NCBI GenBank assembly: GCA_965212125.1
Contig: OZ243045.1
Coordinates: 248,001-312,000 of the forward strand
Source: CAYRJD01 sp965212125
GTDB taxonomy: Bacteria > Actinomycetota > Acidimicrobiia > Acidimicrobiales > Poriferisodalaceae
DNA length: 64,000 bases
Direction: 5' to 3'
Positions 35,681-44,199 of this stretch are shown here, in pieces. A program made the translations under genes and the position numbers. How positions within the stretch are numbered: the first letter of the stretch is position 1; every line of letters begins with the position of its first letter. The notes under the pieces were generated by a model, which worked only from the letters and a program-made list of their open reading frames with translations, made no database searches and had not been told where the DNA came from.

Positions 35681-36415
35681 ATGAGCGGCGGCGGTCCGCC
35701 CCTGATTGGCCTGACCGGGCGGCGCCTTAAGGGAGAGCGCATCAAAGATTTCCCCGAGCCGCTGCAGGGCTGCCAGATAGACACTTTCATCGGTAACTAT
35801 TCGGTGGCCATCGCGGCGGCGGGTGGAATACCAGTTCTGCTGACACCCGACGCGCCGGTTGCGTCAATGTTGGAGCGACTTGACGGCGTGCTGCTGGCGG
35901 GCGGGGCGGACATAGATCCGCAGTGCTACGACGCCGAGCCCGAGCCCGAACTGGGACCGATTGAACCTGAGCGCGATGCGTTTGAGATGGCGATTTATGA
36001 GCACGTAATGGCGGCTGAGATGCCCTTGCTGGGGGTTTGTCGTGGCTTGCAGCTTGTAAATGTGGCAGCGGGTGGGACGCTGCATCAGCACATTCTCGAT
36101 CACAGGTCTGGGGAGCGGCCGGTGACTGATGAAATCCATATGGTGAGGATTGAGCCGGGTACCACCCTGGCTGGTCTTTATGCCAGCGAAACCCGTGGGG
36201 TGAATTCGCTGCATCATCAGGCGGTGGATCGGCTGGCTGACGATTACCTCTGCACGGCTATGTCAGATGAGGGATATGCCGAAGCCATAGAGCACAAGCG
36301 GCTGCCGGTGCTAGCGGTGCAGTGGCACCCGGAACTAATGGCAAGCGCCGAGGAGGACCCGCTGTTTGGCTGGCTGATTGACTCCGCCAGATCGTGGGCG
36401 GCGCAGCGCGCTTAA
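35681..36415 (+). CDS. gamma-glutamyl-gamma-aminobutyrate hydrolase (peptidase C26) family protein
   Basis: A 244-residue class I glutamine amidotransferase-like hydrolase. The nucleophilic cysteine is in LLGVCRGLQLVNVAAGG (about residue 119) and the catalytic histidine and glutamate in VQWHPE (about 213). The DGVLLAGGADIDP and GVNSLHHQAVD segments match PuuD-type enzymes that remove glutamate from gamma-glutamyl amines. No other putrescine-pathway gene is adjacent, so the exact substrate is open. The ATG at 35681 fits the beginning of family homology. Confidence 0.87.
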   Translation: MSGGGPPLIGLTGRRLKGERIKDFPEPLQGCQIDTFIGNYSVAIAAAGGIPVLLTPDAPVASMLERLDGVLLAGGADIDPQCYDAEPEPELGPIEPERDAFEMAIYEHVMAAEMPLLGVCRGLQLVNVAAGGTLHQHILDHRSGERPVTDEIHMVRIEPGTTLAGLYASETRGVNSLHHQAVDRLADDYLCTAMSDEGYAEAIEHKRLPVLAVQWHPELMASAEEDPLFGWLIDSARSWAAQRA

Positions 36416-36557
36416 GCGCGAGACGGAACTTGCACGGGGCGGAACCCGCAAGAGCGGGATAGAGCGCAGCGGGCGGCTGCGCTACTTGATGCCCGCGCCA
36501 CTTGGTGCCCAGCGGCTGCTAACAGAGCATCTCCGCCAACGGAACCGTGTTTGTGCG

Positions 36558-36815
36558 TTAGCCGTAGAGCATCCTGTCCAGAATTCTGTACAGCCGCCGA
36601 CGCTCTTCTATGGCCTCTAGTCTGCGTCGCTCGCCTTCCACCCTGGCAATGTGGTCAACGTGTCCTTGGGTGAGGCGTAGAAGCGGCTTGCCACTCTTGC
36701 CGAGTCGTCGAAGTGCAGACTCAATGGCAGCCCGGCTGACTTCTGGAGTCATCGGGTATGAATAGACCCTGCCTTTTCTCTTACCTGGTTTGTTGTCTGG
36801 TTCATCGTTTGCCAT
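36558..36815 (-). CDS. small basic hypothetical protein
   Basis: An 85-residue highly charged protein, MANDEPDNKPGKRKGRVY onward, with an Arg/Glu-rich C-terminal helix (ARVEGERRRLEAIEERRRL). No family was recognised. A perfect Shine-Dalgarno AAGGAGG at 36823-36829 is seven bases upstream of the ATG at 36815, which decides the start against the ATG at 36821. The strong site suggests efficient translation. It lies downstream of no obvious partner; the GAF gene to its right starts elsewhere. Confidence 0.65.
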   Translation of the reverse strand: MANDEPDNKPGKRKGRVYSYPMTPEVSRAAIESALRRLGKSGKPLLRLTQGHVDHIARVEGERRRLEAIEERRRLYRILDRMLYG

Positions 36816-36822
36816 TCTCATC

Positions 36823-36829
36823 CCTCCTT
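36823..36829 (-). promoter_or_regulatory. perfect Shine-Dalgarno site
   Basis: AAGGAGG on the minus strand, seven bases before the ATG at 36815. It is the strongest ribosome binding site noticed in the window, where most genes have weak or no such site. Confidence 0.8.
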
Positions 36830-36859
36830 GTAAAGCCTCTTCTTGCAATTTGCAGTATT

Positions 36860-37762
36860 TTACACGCCAGCATTCTGCCGGCCCGTGTCACGCACAGCGG
36901 TGTCGTTGCGCCAGCCCAGCAGGTCAATCACTAAGCGGGCCATTGAATCTGCTGCAGTCTTTAGCGCCTCGCGCCCTTCGCTTGTTGTGAGGATCTCCTG
37001 ACCGGTTGAATGAGAAGCGGTTAGAACGCCGATCGTGGTCCCAACGGCATTTATGACCGGCATGGCCGATACCTCCGTGAGATGCGCGTACCGCCGCTGG
37101 GCTTCCTCATCAAGGTTGAAAGTGCCGTCATGTATGGCATCCCCGTCTGCGATTTGGTGCTGGCCTGTTATGTAAGCCGCGCCTGTAATCCCCTCGCCTG
37201 GCTTCCAACCGCGTTGCTGCTGGGCTTCTTCTTCACCGCTCAAATCCAACACAGGTATGAGCTCTTTTAGCCGGTCGCTGTACATATAAAGCCTGTGTTC
37301 GCAATCTTCTAAATAGGGATATACCTCTTTCGCGTCGCTCAGGATCGCATCAATTGCGAGAGCGGCCACGAAATAGCGAGTGGCGTCAACGGTTTCCTCG
37401 GTGTCAACCGCGGGGTCGCCTAGCGTCGTTTCGTCAGCTATCTCCTTTGATGTGAAAGCTTTTTCCTCTTCAAATCGGGCACGCTGGATTTCAGGGTCTT
37501 CAATGTCTAGCGCAGCTTTTCCCCAGCCCACTCGCCGAAGCCATGGAGTCAAAGACCCCATTCCAACGAGCAGAGCTCCGCCTACTAGTGCCGTGCTTGC
37601 TACAGAGTTGCGGTCGGCATTGATCAAAAATATTGCTGGTGCGATCATCCCTGCTCCCACGATGCAGGCGTAGGCCCGCCCCACGTTTCGTGCGGTTGCC
37701 TCTTTACTGCGTGCGGGCATGCTCAAGCCACTGGATCGCGCTGATAAATATCGGTTGACCAT
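36860..37762 (-). CDS. membrane-anchored GAF-domain protein
   Basis: About 300 residues, with two transmembrane helices near the N-terminus (ACIVGAGMIAPAIFLIN and STALVGGALLVGMGSL) followed by a soluble region. The C-terminal GAF domain is visible as GWKPGEGITGAAYITGQ through AMPVINAVGTTIGVLTASHS. GAF domains bind small molecules or sense redox/light; no kinase or cyclase output domain is attached. The start is uncertain: ATG 37762 (MVNRYLS) or 37720 (MPARSKE) are better than the open frame to 37882, which almost reaches the tRNA gene. Function unknown. Confidence 0.65.
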   Translation of the reverse strand: MVNRYLSARSSGLSMPARSKEATARNVGRAYACIVGAGMIAPAIFLINADRNSVASTALVGGALLVGMGSLTPWLRRVGWGKAALDIEDPEIQRARFEEEKAFTSKEIADETTLGDPAVDTEETVDATRYFVAALAIDAILSDAKEVYPYLEDCEHRLYMYSDRLKELIPVLDLSGEEEAQQQRGWKPGEGITGAAYITGQHQIADGDAIHDGTFNLDEEAQRRYAHLTEVSAMPVINAVGTTIGVLTASHSTGQEILTTSEGREALKTAADSMARLVIDLLGWRNDTAVRDTGRQNAGV

Positions 37763-37889
37763 TTGGCATGAGAATAGATAGCAAAGGCGGATTTGTTGTC
37801 TGGAATTATCAGCAGCGATTTGCCCAGGAGGTAGTTCAGCTCGCCCGAGAGGTAGCCCGGCGGCTAGTCGCAATACGATCACGCCTGCG

Positions 37890-37961
37890 GCCCCCGTAGC
37901 TCAGGGGATAGAGCATCGGTTTCCTAAACCGTGTGCGCAGGTTCGAATCCTGCCGGGGGCG
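37890..37961 (+). tRNA. tRNA-Arg, anticodon CCT
   Basis: A cloverleaf folds from a 7-bp acceptor stem (GCCCCCG with CGGGGGC), a D-arm GCTC/GAGC, an anticodon arm with loop TTCCTAA (anticodon CCT) and a T-arm GCAGG-TTCGAAT-CCTGC. The discriminator base is G, and the 3' CCA is not encoded. The 27-43 pair is a T-T mismatch. The tRNA reads AGG arginine codons. No integrase or duplicated 3' end was seen beside it. Confidence 0.96.
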
Positions 37962-37997
37962 CTCTAGCTAGCTGCGGCTGCGGTGTCAGCCAAGCAC

Positions 37998-38050
37998 GCC
38001 GTCAGCTACCCGCTTGCATCTGGCAGCAGCGCCGTCAGCTACCCGCTTGC
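37998..38050. repeat. 20-bp direct repeat pair downstream of tRNA-Arg
   Basis: The sequence gccgtcagctacccgcttgc occurs at 37998-38017 and 38031-38050, with similar bases between and after, giving a 33-bp period. The second copy runs into the last codons of the convergent thioesterase gene. It does not match the tRNA 3' end. Confidence 0.9.
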
Positions 38051-39066
38051 GCCTGGCCAGCGAAGTTAAAGGGAACCTCCAACTTGCTTGCCAGCACCCA
38101 GCCAAATAGCCCGGCTTGATCAGAGACGCTCGCCCAGTTGCAGGCGATCCCGTTCCCGACCGTTTCGGTGCGAGCTTGAATCAAGACCCACTCATCTACC
38201 GGGAGCCGCATTAGTTGCATCGTTATGTCGGTGTTGACGTAAGAACCTCCATCGGGGGTGTTGTCCCAACCGACCGCTGCGCTCATGTCCGAAAGCGTCG
38301 CCATGTAGCCGAATGTGGAGGTTGTCTCGCTGGCAATCAGTGGGTGGGCTAGCCGTACCCATGACACGCCCGGGCCCGGATCTTCGGAGGAGCCAGCAAC
38401 GTTGCGCATCTCAACGGCGTCAACGTTGAAGCCGGGGCGTGGGTAGTCAAATTCTCTTTTGCCGGTTGGGTCGGTTTGTTCGCCTGGGATGGCCGGTATC
38501 TCGATATCGCTGGCGGATTGAGCGCTGTCGGACTGAGCGCTGGCGGGCTGAACGCCACCGCTGGATTCGTGGTTCGTTATTAGCCATTGCGAGGTCGCAC
38601 GCGCTAACGGTCTTTTGCTCTGGTCGTCGGCGCGCCAAAACTCGGCGTCCACCGTGGCTGTTTGCTGTCCGAGCTTGACTATTCGTGTGGCCACAGCTAG
38701 TCGACAAACCGGAACGCCCGTCAAGATGTCAACCGTCAGTCGCGAGCAGAGCATTTGTGTTGAGTCGCTGTTCTGGATGTCGCGTCGATCGTTGCGCTGA
38801 CTTATCGCCGCCGCCAGCGCATTCTCAATAGCCCAACCGACCAAGCCGCAGACGCTGCCGCCATGCATCACGCCATGGTCCCACGGGCCACGTGTCAGTT
38901 CGGTTGCTTCGACGATTGCGATCGCGTCGGATGGATCTGCGCCTGCGCCTGTTCCTGCATCAGCGCCGCCATCAGTACCGTCATAAGTGTCGCCCGGGCG
39001 CTGCTCAACAGTGAACAGCCCCGGCGGCATCTGTGTGCCACGAGGCAGTGGAGGCGGTGTCGGCAC
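38035..39066 (-). CDS. acyl-CoA thioesterase family protein (double hotdog)
   Basis: A 343-residue TesB-like thioesterase with two hotdog domains. The first has GPWDHGVMHGGSVCGLVGWAIE and SRLTVDILTGVPV. The second has ATLSDMSAAVGWD and YVNTDITMQLMRLPVDEW with a C-terminal GLFGWVLASK. Such enzymes hydrolyse acyl-CoA to free acid and CoA. Two low-complexity stretches (DGTDGGADAGTGAGAD and the SAQSDSAQSAS linker) interrupt it and look like slippage products. The chain length preferred is unknown. Confidence 0.8.
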   Translation of the reverse strand: MPTPPPLPRGTQMPPGLFTVEQRPGDTYDGTDGGADAGTGAGADPSDAIAIVEATELTRGPWDHGVMHGGSVCGLVGWAIENALAAAISQRNDRRDIQNSDSTQMLCSRLTVDILTGVPVCRLAVATRIVKLGQQTATVDAEFWRADDQSKRPLARATSQWLITNHESSGGVQPASAQSDSAQSASDIEIPAIPGEQTDPTGKREFDYPRPGFNVDAVEMRNVAGSSEDPGPGVSWVRLAHPLIASETTSTFGYMATLSDMSAAVGWDNTPDGGSYVNTDITMQLMRLPVDEWVLIQARTETVGNGIACNWASVSDQAGLFGWVLASKLEVPFNFAGQAQAGS

Positions 39067-39195
39067 GGCATAGTTCTACTGCCGCCATACTGATCGTCCG
39101 CAATCCTGCACCGCTGAGCAACCACTAAGCACCGCTAAGTCCGCCCCTAACCACACCACCCAACTACCCCCGACCAACCCCCACCCAGGAGAACA
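39067..39195. other. divergent thioesterase/sod spacer
   Basis: These 129 bases are C-rich on the plus strand, with repeated ccgctaag and ccacccaac-like words and no gene. AGGAGA at its right end is the ribosome binding site of the superoxide dismutase. A promoter could not be picked out. Confidence 0.5.
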
Positions 39196-39801
39196 GTGCC
39201 CCACACGCTCGCCCCTCTGCCTTACTCGCACGGCGCATTAGCACCGCACATCAGCGAGCGCACTCTCAGCTTTCATTACGACAAGCACCATGCGGGCTAC
39301 GTCAAACGAGTCAATGCGGCGGTGGCAGGCACGCCCGACGAAAACCTGCCGCTTGAGCAGCTGGTGCTTCAGGCCGAGTCCGGCTCACTATTCAACAACG
39401 CCGCCCAAGCGCTCAACCACGCCTTCTACTGGCAGTCCATGTCGCCCGATGGCGGCGGCGATCCCACCGGAGACTTGGCCGCCGCGATAACCAAAGACTT
39501 CGGCAGCGCCGACGGCTGGCGAGAACAATTCAGCGCTGGCGCGGCGGGCAACTTCGCAGCGGGTTGGGGCTGGCTGGTACGACAACCCAGCGATGGGCGC
39601 CTCCTAATCGTGCAGACCAACGACGCTCGCACTCCGCTGGCGGACGGACTTCAACCGCTGGCGGTGATTGATGTCTGGGAGCACGCCTACTACCTCGACT
39701 ACCAGAACGATCGCACTTCTTATATACGGGGCTTCGTTGAGCACCTGATTAACTGGGAGTTCGTGACCGACAACTATGCGACAGCTTGCGCGGCCACCTG
39801 A
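39196..39801 (+). CDS. sodB: superoxide dismutase, Fe/Mn type
   Basis: A 201-residue enzyme that dismutates superoxide. Metal ligands come from HYDKHHAGY, LNHAFYW, and DVWEHAYYLDY (Asp and His). INWEFV is near the C-terminus as usual. The GTG at 39196 has AGGAGA five bases upstream. Sequence alone does not settle iron versus manganese, so the symbol is provisional. Its TGA overlaps the next gene's ATG by one base, so the two are translationally coupled. Confidence 0.93.
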   Translation: MPHTLAPLPYSHGALAPHISERTLSFHYDKHHAGYVKRVNAAVAGTPDENLPLEQLVLQAESGSLFNNAAQALNHAFYWQSMSPDGGGDPTGDLAAAITKDFGSADGWREQFSAGAAGNFAAGWGWLVRQPSDGRLLIVQTNDARTPLADGLQPLAVIDVWEHAYYLDYQNDRTSYIRGFVEHLINWEFVTDNYATACAAT

Positions 39802-40760
39802 TGCCACCCGCAGCAGCAGCGACGCCAGCACCGAAACCATTTCGCTTTGGCGTGCAGATGCCGTCAGCGGTGGACGCCAAGGCCTACCGCGACAACGTTC
39901 GCAAGATTGAAGATCTCGGCTACAGCACGGTCTATTGCCCCGATCATTTAGACGACCAGTTCGCTCCGACGGTGGCGCTTACGGTGGCGGCCGAGGTGTC
40001 GACGGCGTTGACGGTCGGCTCTTTCGTTTATTGCGTTGATTACCGCCACCCGGTGGTGCTGGCAAAAGAGTTCGCAACGCTGGATTTGTTTGCCGAGGGG
40101 CGGATCGAGTTCGGCCTGGGTGCGGGCTGGATGCGCACCGATTACGACCAGGCGGGCATTCAATACGACAAACCCAGCGTGCGCATCGAACGAATGGTCG
40201 AGGCGGTGCAGATCATCAAGGCGCTGTGGTCGGAGGAGCCGGTGAGTTTCTCGGGCAAGCACTACACCGTGAGGGACGCCCTTGGATCGCCCATGCCGCA
40301 CACAGCGGGCGGGCCGCCAGTCGTCATCGGTGGTGGCGGACGCAAGGTGCTGTCGGCGGCGGCTCGCTATGCCGACATCGTGGGTTTCAACCCGTCGCTG
40401 CACGAGGGCAAAGTGGGAGTTGGCGCGGCACGGTCTTCGGTTGCCGATCAGTTTGTGCAGCGCCGCCAGTGGGTTGAAGAGGCTGCCGGCGATCGCTTTG
40501 ACCAGATCGAGCTTCAGCTCAATACGTTCATTGCAACGGTGACTGACGATCGCTTGGAGCTGTTTCGGCAGCTTGCTTCGAGTTTCGGGCTTAGCGAAGA
40601 TGAGGCGGCGGCGGCGCCGGTCGTTTTGGCGGGCACGGTTGATGAGATCTGTGAGCAGCTGGAGCATCATCGTGAGGTTTACGGCATCAGTTACATAGTC
40701 GTGCATACGCGCGAGGTGGATGAGATGGCGCCCGTGGTAGCGAGGTTGGCTGGTAGCTGA
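39801..40760 (+). CDS. LLM-class F420-dependent oxidoreductase
   Basis: A 319-residue luciferase-like monooxygenase-fold protein. FRFGVQMPSAVD, TVYCPDHLDDQFAP, VLAKEFATLDLFAEGRIEFGLGAGW and GPPVVIGGGGRKVLSAAARYADIVGF are typical of the actinobacterial F420 subgroup (the TIGR03621 kind). These enzymes use coenzyme F420 to reduce or oxidise varied substrates. The substrate is unknown. The ATG overlaps the sod stop (TGATG). F420 use supports an actinobacterial origin. Confidence 0.87.
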   Translation: MPPAAAATPAPKPFRFGVQMPSAVDAKAYRDNVRKIEDLGYSTVYCPDHLDDQFAPTVALTVAAEVSTALTVGSFVYCVDYRHPVVLAKEFATLDLFAEGRIEFGLGAGWMRTDYDQAGIQYDKPSVRIERMVEAVQIIKALWSEEPVSFSGKHYTVRDALGSPMPHTAGGPPVVIGGGGRKVLSAAARYADIVGFNPSLHEGKVGVGAARSSVADQFVQRRQWVEEAAGDRFDQIELQLNTFIATVTDDRLELFRQLASSFGLSEDEAAAAPVVLAGTVDEICEQLEHHREVYGISYIVVHTREVDEMAPVVARLAGS

Positions 40761-40815
40761 GACTGGGCTGGTGTTTGCCGGTTAGTCGGAGAATGTCTCA
40801 CCCGTCTTCTAGGTT

Positions 40816-43800
40816 GTGGACATGTCAGCAGCAGAAAGCGGTAACCCAACGACCGGCCTGAAACTATGGCCAGTCGGTTTTGGTCAACCAGCAAGCCAGA
40901 CGCTGAAGCAGTTAATCGCCGAAGCAAAAGCTGACGATCCGCTAGCGCCGGTAACGGTGATAACCACAGACGGTGGCGGAATAAGCCTCCTGCGCAAGCT
41001 GGCAATGCAGATTGAATCCGGCCTCATAGCGGTGTCAGGCAAAATGCTGAGCGATGTGGCTGAGGATCTGCTTGATAGCAATCCCGATTTGAATCCCGAG
41101 TGGTTTACCAAACGTCGCGCTAGCAACATGATGCTAAGCGGGGTCATAAGAAAGGTGCTGGCGACCGACAAGGGCTTATTTGCCGGGGTAAGCCACCACC
41201 CAGCGACGGAGAAATCGCTGCTGAACGTCGCCAATGAGCTGAGTGACCTAGATGACGAGCAGCTAGATCAGCTCAAGCAATGTTCGTCGCGTGCGGCTGC
41301 AGTGGTTGATCTCTACCGCCGCTTGCAGAAGGAGTTGGCAGCTAACAACCTCTATGTGCGCGCAGACGTGTTCCGTCAGGCCGTCAAGCTGCTTAACAGC
41401 GACTCTTTCAATGCGGCGGCTCTTAAAAGCTGGGGGACCGTTGTTGTTTATCTTCCGATTGAGTTAAAAGCCCAGCAGTCAGAGTTTCTAAAAGCGCTTG
41501 CCAAACACGCGCCTGTGCATGTTGTTGCGGGCGTTACCGGTGACGCTGCCGCGGACAAGCTTTACCAGCGGTTGTGTGACCGATTGGGCCTGGACGCTGA
41601 GCAACCCCTGAAGGACACGGTTAGCCCTCCGGCGGGGGACCACATCGTGAGCGTTTCTGACGCAGATGATGAGGTGCGTTGGGTTGTGCGCTCTGTAATG
41701 AACGACCTTGCGGACGGCATACCTGCTCGGCGGATCGCGATCCTCTATCCGGTAACTACGCCCTATGCGCGCTTGGTGAGGGAGCAGCTTGATCGGGCCC
41801 AAATCAACTGGCATGGAAGCTCCGCGCGGCGGCTGTCAGAGTCGGTCGTGGGTCACTTTGTCGTTGGATTCACCGAGCTGGTTGGCACCGATATGCCGCG
41901 TGCTGCTTTTTTTGAAGTCATTGCGTCTGGTTCGGTGATTCACAAGCAAGACAGCAGCAAAAAAACCAACGGCGAGCCAGTGCCAGCAGCAGCTTGGGAG
42001 CGAATAGCACGAGCCGCGAATGTGATAGATGGCGACGACTGGAAAGAAAAGTTGTGGATCTATGAGAAGGCATTGACCGAGCAGCTTGAACATCAAGCAG
42101 CCTCGGATGATTACAGCGAAGCGTGGCTGGCTCGCAAGAAAAAGGACATTGCGCTATGTGAACAGCTGCGCGGCTTCGCAACTGGATTCAAAAAGAAGCT
42201 TGACCAGGCTGCAGACGCGACCACCTGGACTGAGTTTTGCAAACCGTTCAAGAAGGCTTTGAAGACGTACCTAGATGTAAACGCCAGCGGCAAGCCGCCT
42301 GACAAGAGCAAGTGGGACAAATGGCAAAAGGACGCTGCCGAAGTCGTTACAGGTGAGCTTGAGAAACTCAGAGAGCTAGCGACCATTGAGGACAAACCCC
42401 GGTCGCAAGTCATGTGCCAGGCGTTAACTGAAACGTTGGGTCAGCTAACGAAATCGCGTAATAGCTCAGGCAAGGGTGTTTTTGTGGGGATGCTTGATAG
42501 CGGCACAGATCTAGTTGCTACCCGCGTTTATGTGCTGGGAATGGCGGAAGGCACTTGTCCGACGCGCCGTCGTCCCAACAGCATGATTACAGAGGAAGAA
42601 AGGCAGTCGCTGGGGGATGCGCTGCCAACCACAACTGATGCGATCCTTGCACAACACCACGCCTTGTTAGCGATGTTAGCCGGGGTCAAATCACAACAAG
42701 GCAGCACGACCTTGCTGTATCCGCGCGGTGATCTGCGTAATAGCACCGGCAACGTCCCTTCACGCTGGCTGCTAGATACCGCGCGAGCACTTGAGCTGCA
42801 AGACACTCAGCCTGCCTCTTTGTTTACGGCGGGTTACATAGACGATCAAAACCTGGCGGACGCAGCGAGCGCCAAGTCCATATCGGCGGTCGTTGCCATT
42901 GCATCCTTCACTGGTGGGTTGCTGTCTGCGTCATTCCCAGCCACCCGTCAGGAATACGAAGCAGCCGAGCTCTTATCGGCCGTGGGCAAAACCCGGCGAC
43001 CGTATGAGGTCGTCGCAAAACATCACCTCTGTCAAGCTGGCGGGGCTTTAGCGCGCGGTGTTGAGACCACCAAGGAGCGCCGCAGTCCAAAGTTCACTCG
43101 GTTTGACGGCAATTTAAGTGAGCTTGAAGCTTTGGCTCACTTTCATAAGACCGTCTTTGCAAGGCCTTTTTCAGCATCCGCCCTGCAGAGTTGGGCTGTT
43201 TGCCCACGGGCGTTTTTGTTTGAGCGGCTCCTGGGGGTCAGCCCAATAGAAGAGCCAGATTCGCTGTTACGCATGAGCTCGCTGGAAAAGGGCAACGTCA
43301 TTCATTTGGCCATTGACCAATTCCTCAAAGCGTTGCTTGAAGATGGGCACTCGCCTGGGCCCGATCGCCCCTACACCAAAGCCGATGCGAAGAAACTGGC
43401 CACACTGGCACAGAAACGCATTGACGAGGTAGTCAAGCAAGGGCTAGGTGGCCATCCGTTTTACGCAGAGCTAGATAGCCAGCAAATCAAAAGCGATATT
43501 GCGGAGTTTTTGCGCGAAGACGAACAGCGTGAATTTGAGCGCGGCACGGTTATTGCTACGGAGCATCGCTTTGGGTTGCCACCTTTGCCGGAGGAGCTGT
43601 CCAGCGGTACCGAGCCAGCACCGCCCGTTAGCTACGAGCTCCCTGATGGAGGTGTTTTGAAACTGCGTGGCAGCATTGATCGGGTTGAGCTTTTGCCTGG
43701 GGAAGATGGAGGAAAAGACCGTCTAGCGGTGATCGATTACAAAACGGGCAGGTCTGATTACTACAGCCTGTCTCAAGAAGACCCTACGCAAGCTGGCACA

Positions 43801-44199
43801 CGGCTTCAACTAGCGATTTACGCCATTGCTGCGACACATCACTTTAGGTCACTACCAGGGTTCAACTTGGATGCCGGGTGGTCCGATGCCGTTAACCAAG
43901 CGATCTATTGGTTTATAACTTCCGAACCGGGTGGTTGGGAATCGATTGAACTGCAGCTAGACGGCAGCATCCGCAAGCTTGTTGACGAGGTTTTGATCCG
44001 TATTGAAAGCGGTATCTCTTTAGGCCTATTTCCAGGTCATCCGCCCGATAAAGAACCACGAGGTGGGTCGCGTTGCCCCTACTGCAGCCCAGATTCGCTT
44101 AGCACTCGCGATTTACGTAAGCAGTGGAATAACAAGCAGCGAGACCCAGCTTTGCGCTTTTACGCAGATCTAGCCGAACCAACACCAACAAATGCCTGA
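40816..44199 (+). CDS. AddB-like helicase-nuclease subunit with PD-(D/E)XK domain
   Basis: A 1127-residue protein of the AddB/RecC-like class that processes double-strand breaks. The N-terminal half has degenerate helicase features (VTVITTDGGGISLLRKL, DADDEVRWVVRSVMNDL, RIAILYP). The C-terminal nuclease has SASALQSWAVCPRAFLFE, a GNVIHLAID histidine, and the catalytic VIDYKTG at about residue 974. Cysteines in WAVCPRAF and GSRCPYC may bind an iron-sulfur cluster as in AddB. The frame starts at GTG 40816, or ATG 40822. It overlaps the helicase gene by 8 bases. Symbol addB is likely but not certain. Confidence 0.8.
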   Translation: MDMSAAESGNPTTGLKLWPVGFGQPASQTLKQLIAEAKADDPLAPVTVITTDGGGISLLRKLAMQIESGLIAVSGKMLSDVAEDLLDSNPDLNPEWFTKRRASNMMLSGVIRKVLATDKGLFAGVSHHPATEKSLLNVANELSDLDDEQLDQLKQCSSRAAAVVDLYRRLQKELAANNLYVRADVFRQAVKLLNSDSFNAAALKSWGTVVVYLPIELKAQQSEFLKALAKHAPVHVVAGVTGDAAADKLYQRLCDRLGLDAEQPLKDTVSPPAGDHIVSVSDADDEVRWVVRSVMNDLADGIPARRIAILYPVTTPYARLVREQLDRAQINWHGSSARRLSESVVGHFVVGFTELVGTDMPRAAFFEVIASGSVIHKQDSSKKTNGEPVPAAAWERIARAANVIDGDDWKEKLWIYEKALTEQLEHQAASDDYSEAWLARKKKDIALCEQLRGFATGFKKKLDQAADATTWTEFCKPFKKALKTYLDVNASGKPPDKSKWDKWQKDAAEVVTGELEKLRELATIEDKPRSQVMCQALTETLGQLTKSRNSSGKGVFVGMLDSGTDLVATRVYVLGMAEGTCPTRRRPNSMITEEERQSLGDALPTTTDAILAQHHALLAMLAGVKSQQGSTTLLYPRGDLRNSTGNVPSRWLLDTARALELQDTQPASLFTAGYIDDQNLADAASAKSISAVVAIASFTGGLLSASFPATRQEYEAAELLSAVGKTRRPYEVVAKHHLCQAGGALARGVETTKERRSPKFTRFDGNLSELEALAHFHKTVFARPFSASALQSWAVCPRAFLFERLLGVSPIEEPDSLLRMSSLEKGNVIHLAIDQFLKALLEDGHSPGPDRPYTKADAKKLATLAQKRIDEVVKQGLGGHPFYAELDSQQIKSDIAEFLREDEQREFERGTVIATEHRFGLPPLPEELSSGTEPAPPVSYELPDGGVLKLRGSIDRVELLPGEDGGKDRLAVIDYKTGRSDYYSLSQEDPTQAGTRLQLAIYAIAATHHFRSLPGFNLDAGWSDAVNQAIYWFITSEPGGWESIELQLDGSIRKLVDEVLIRIESGISLGLFPGHPPDKEPRGGSRCPYCSPDSLSTRDLRKQWNNKQRDPALRFYADLAEPTPTNA

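Noticed and set aside
37890..38050. tRNA-Arg as attachment site of an integrated element
   Set aside because: No integrase is nearby, and the 20-bp direct repeats downstream do not match the tRNA 3' end; flanking genes are ordinary.
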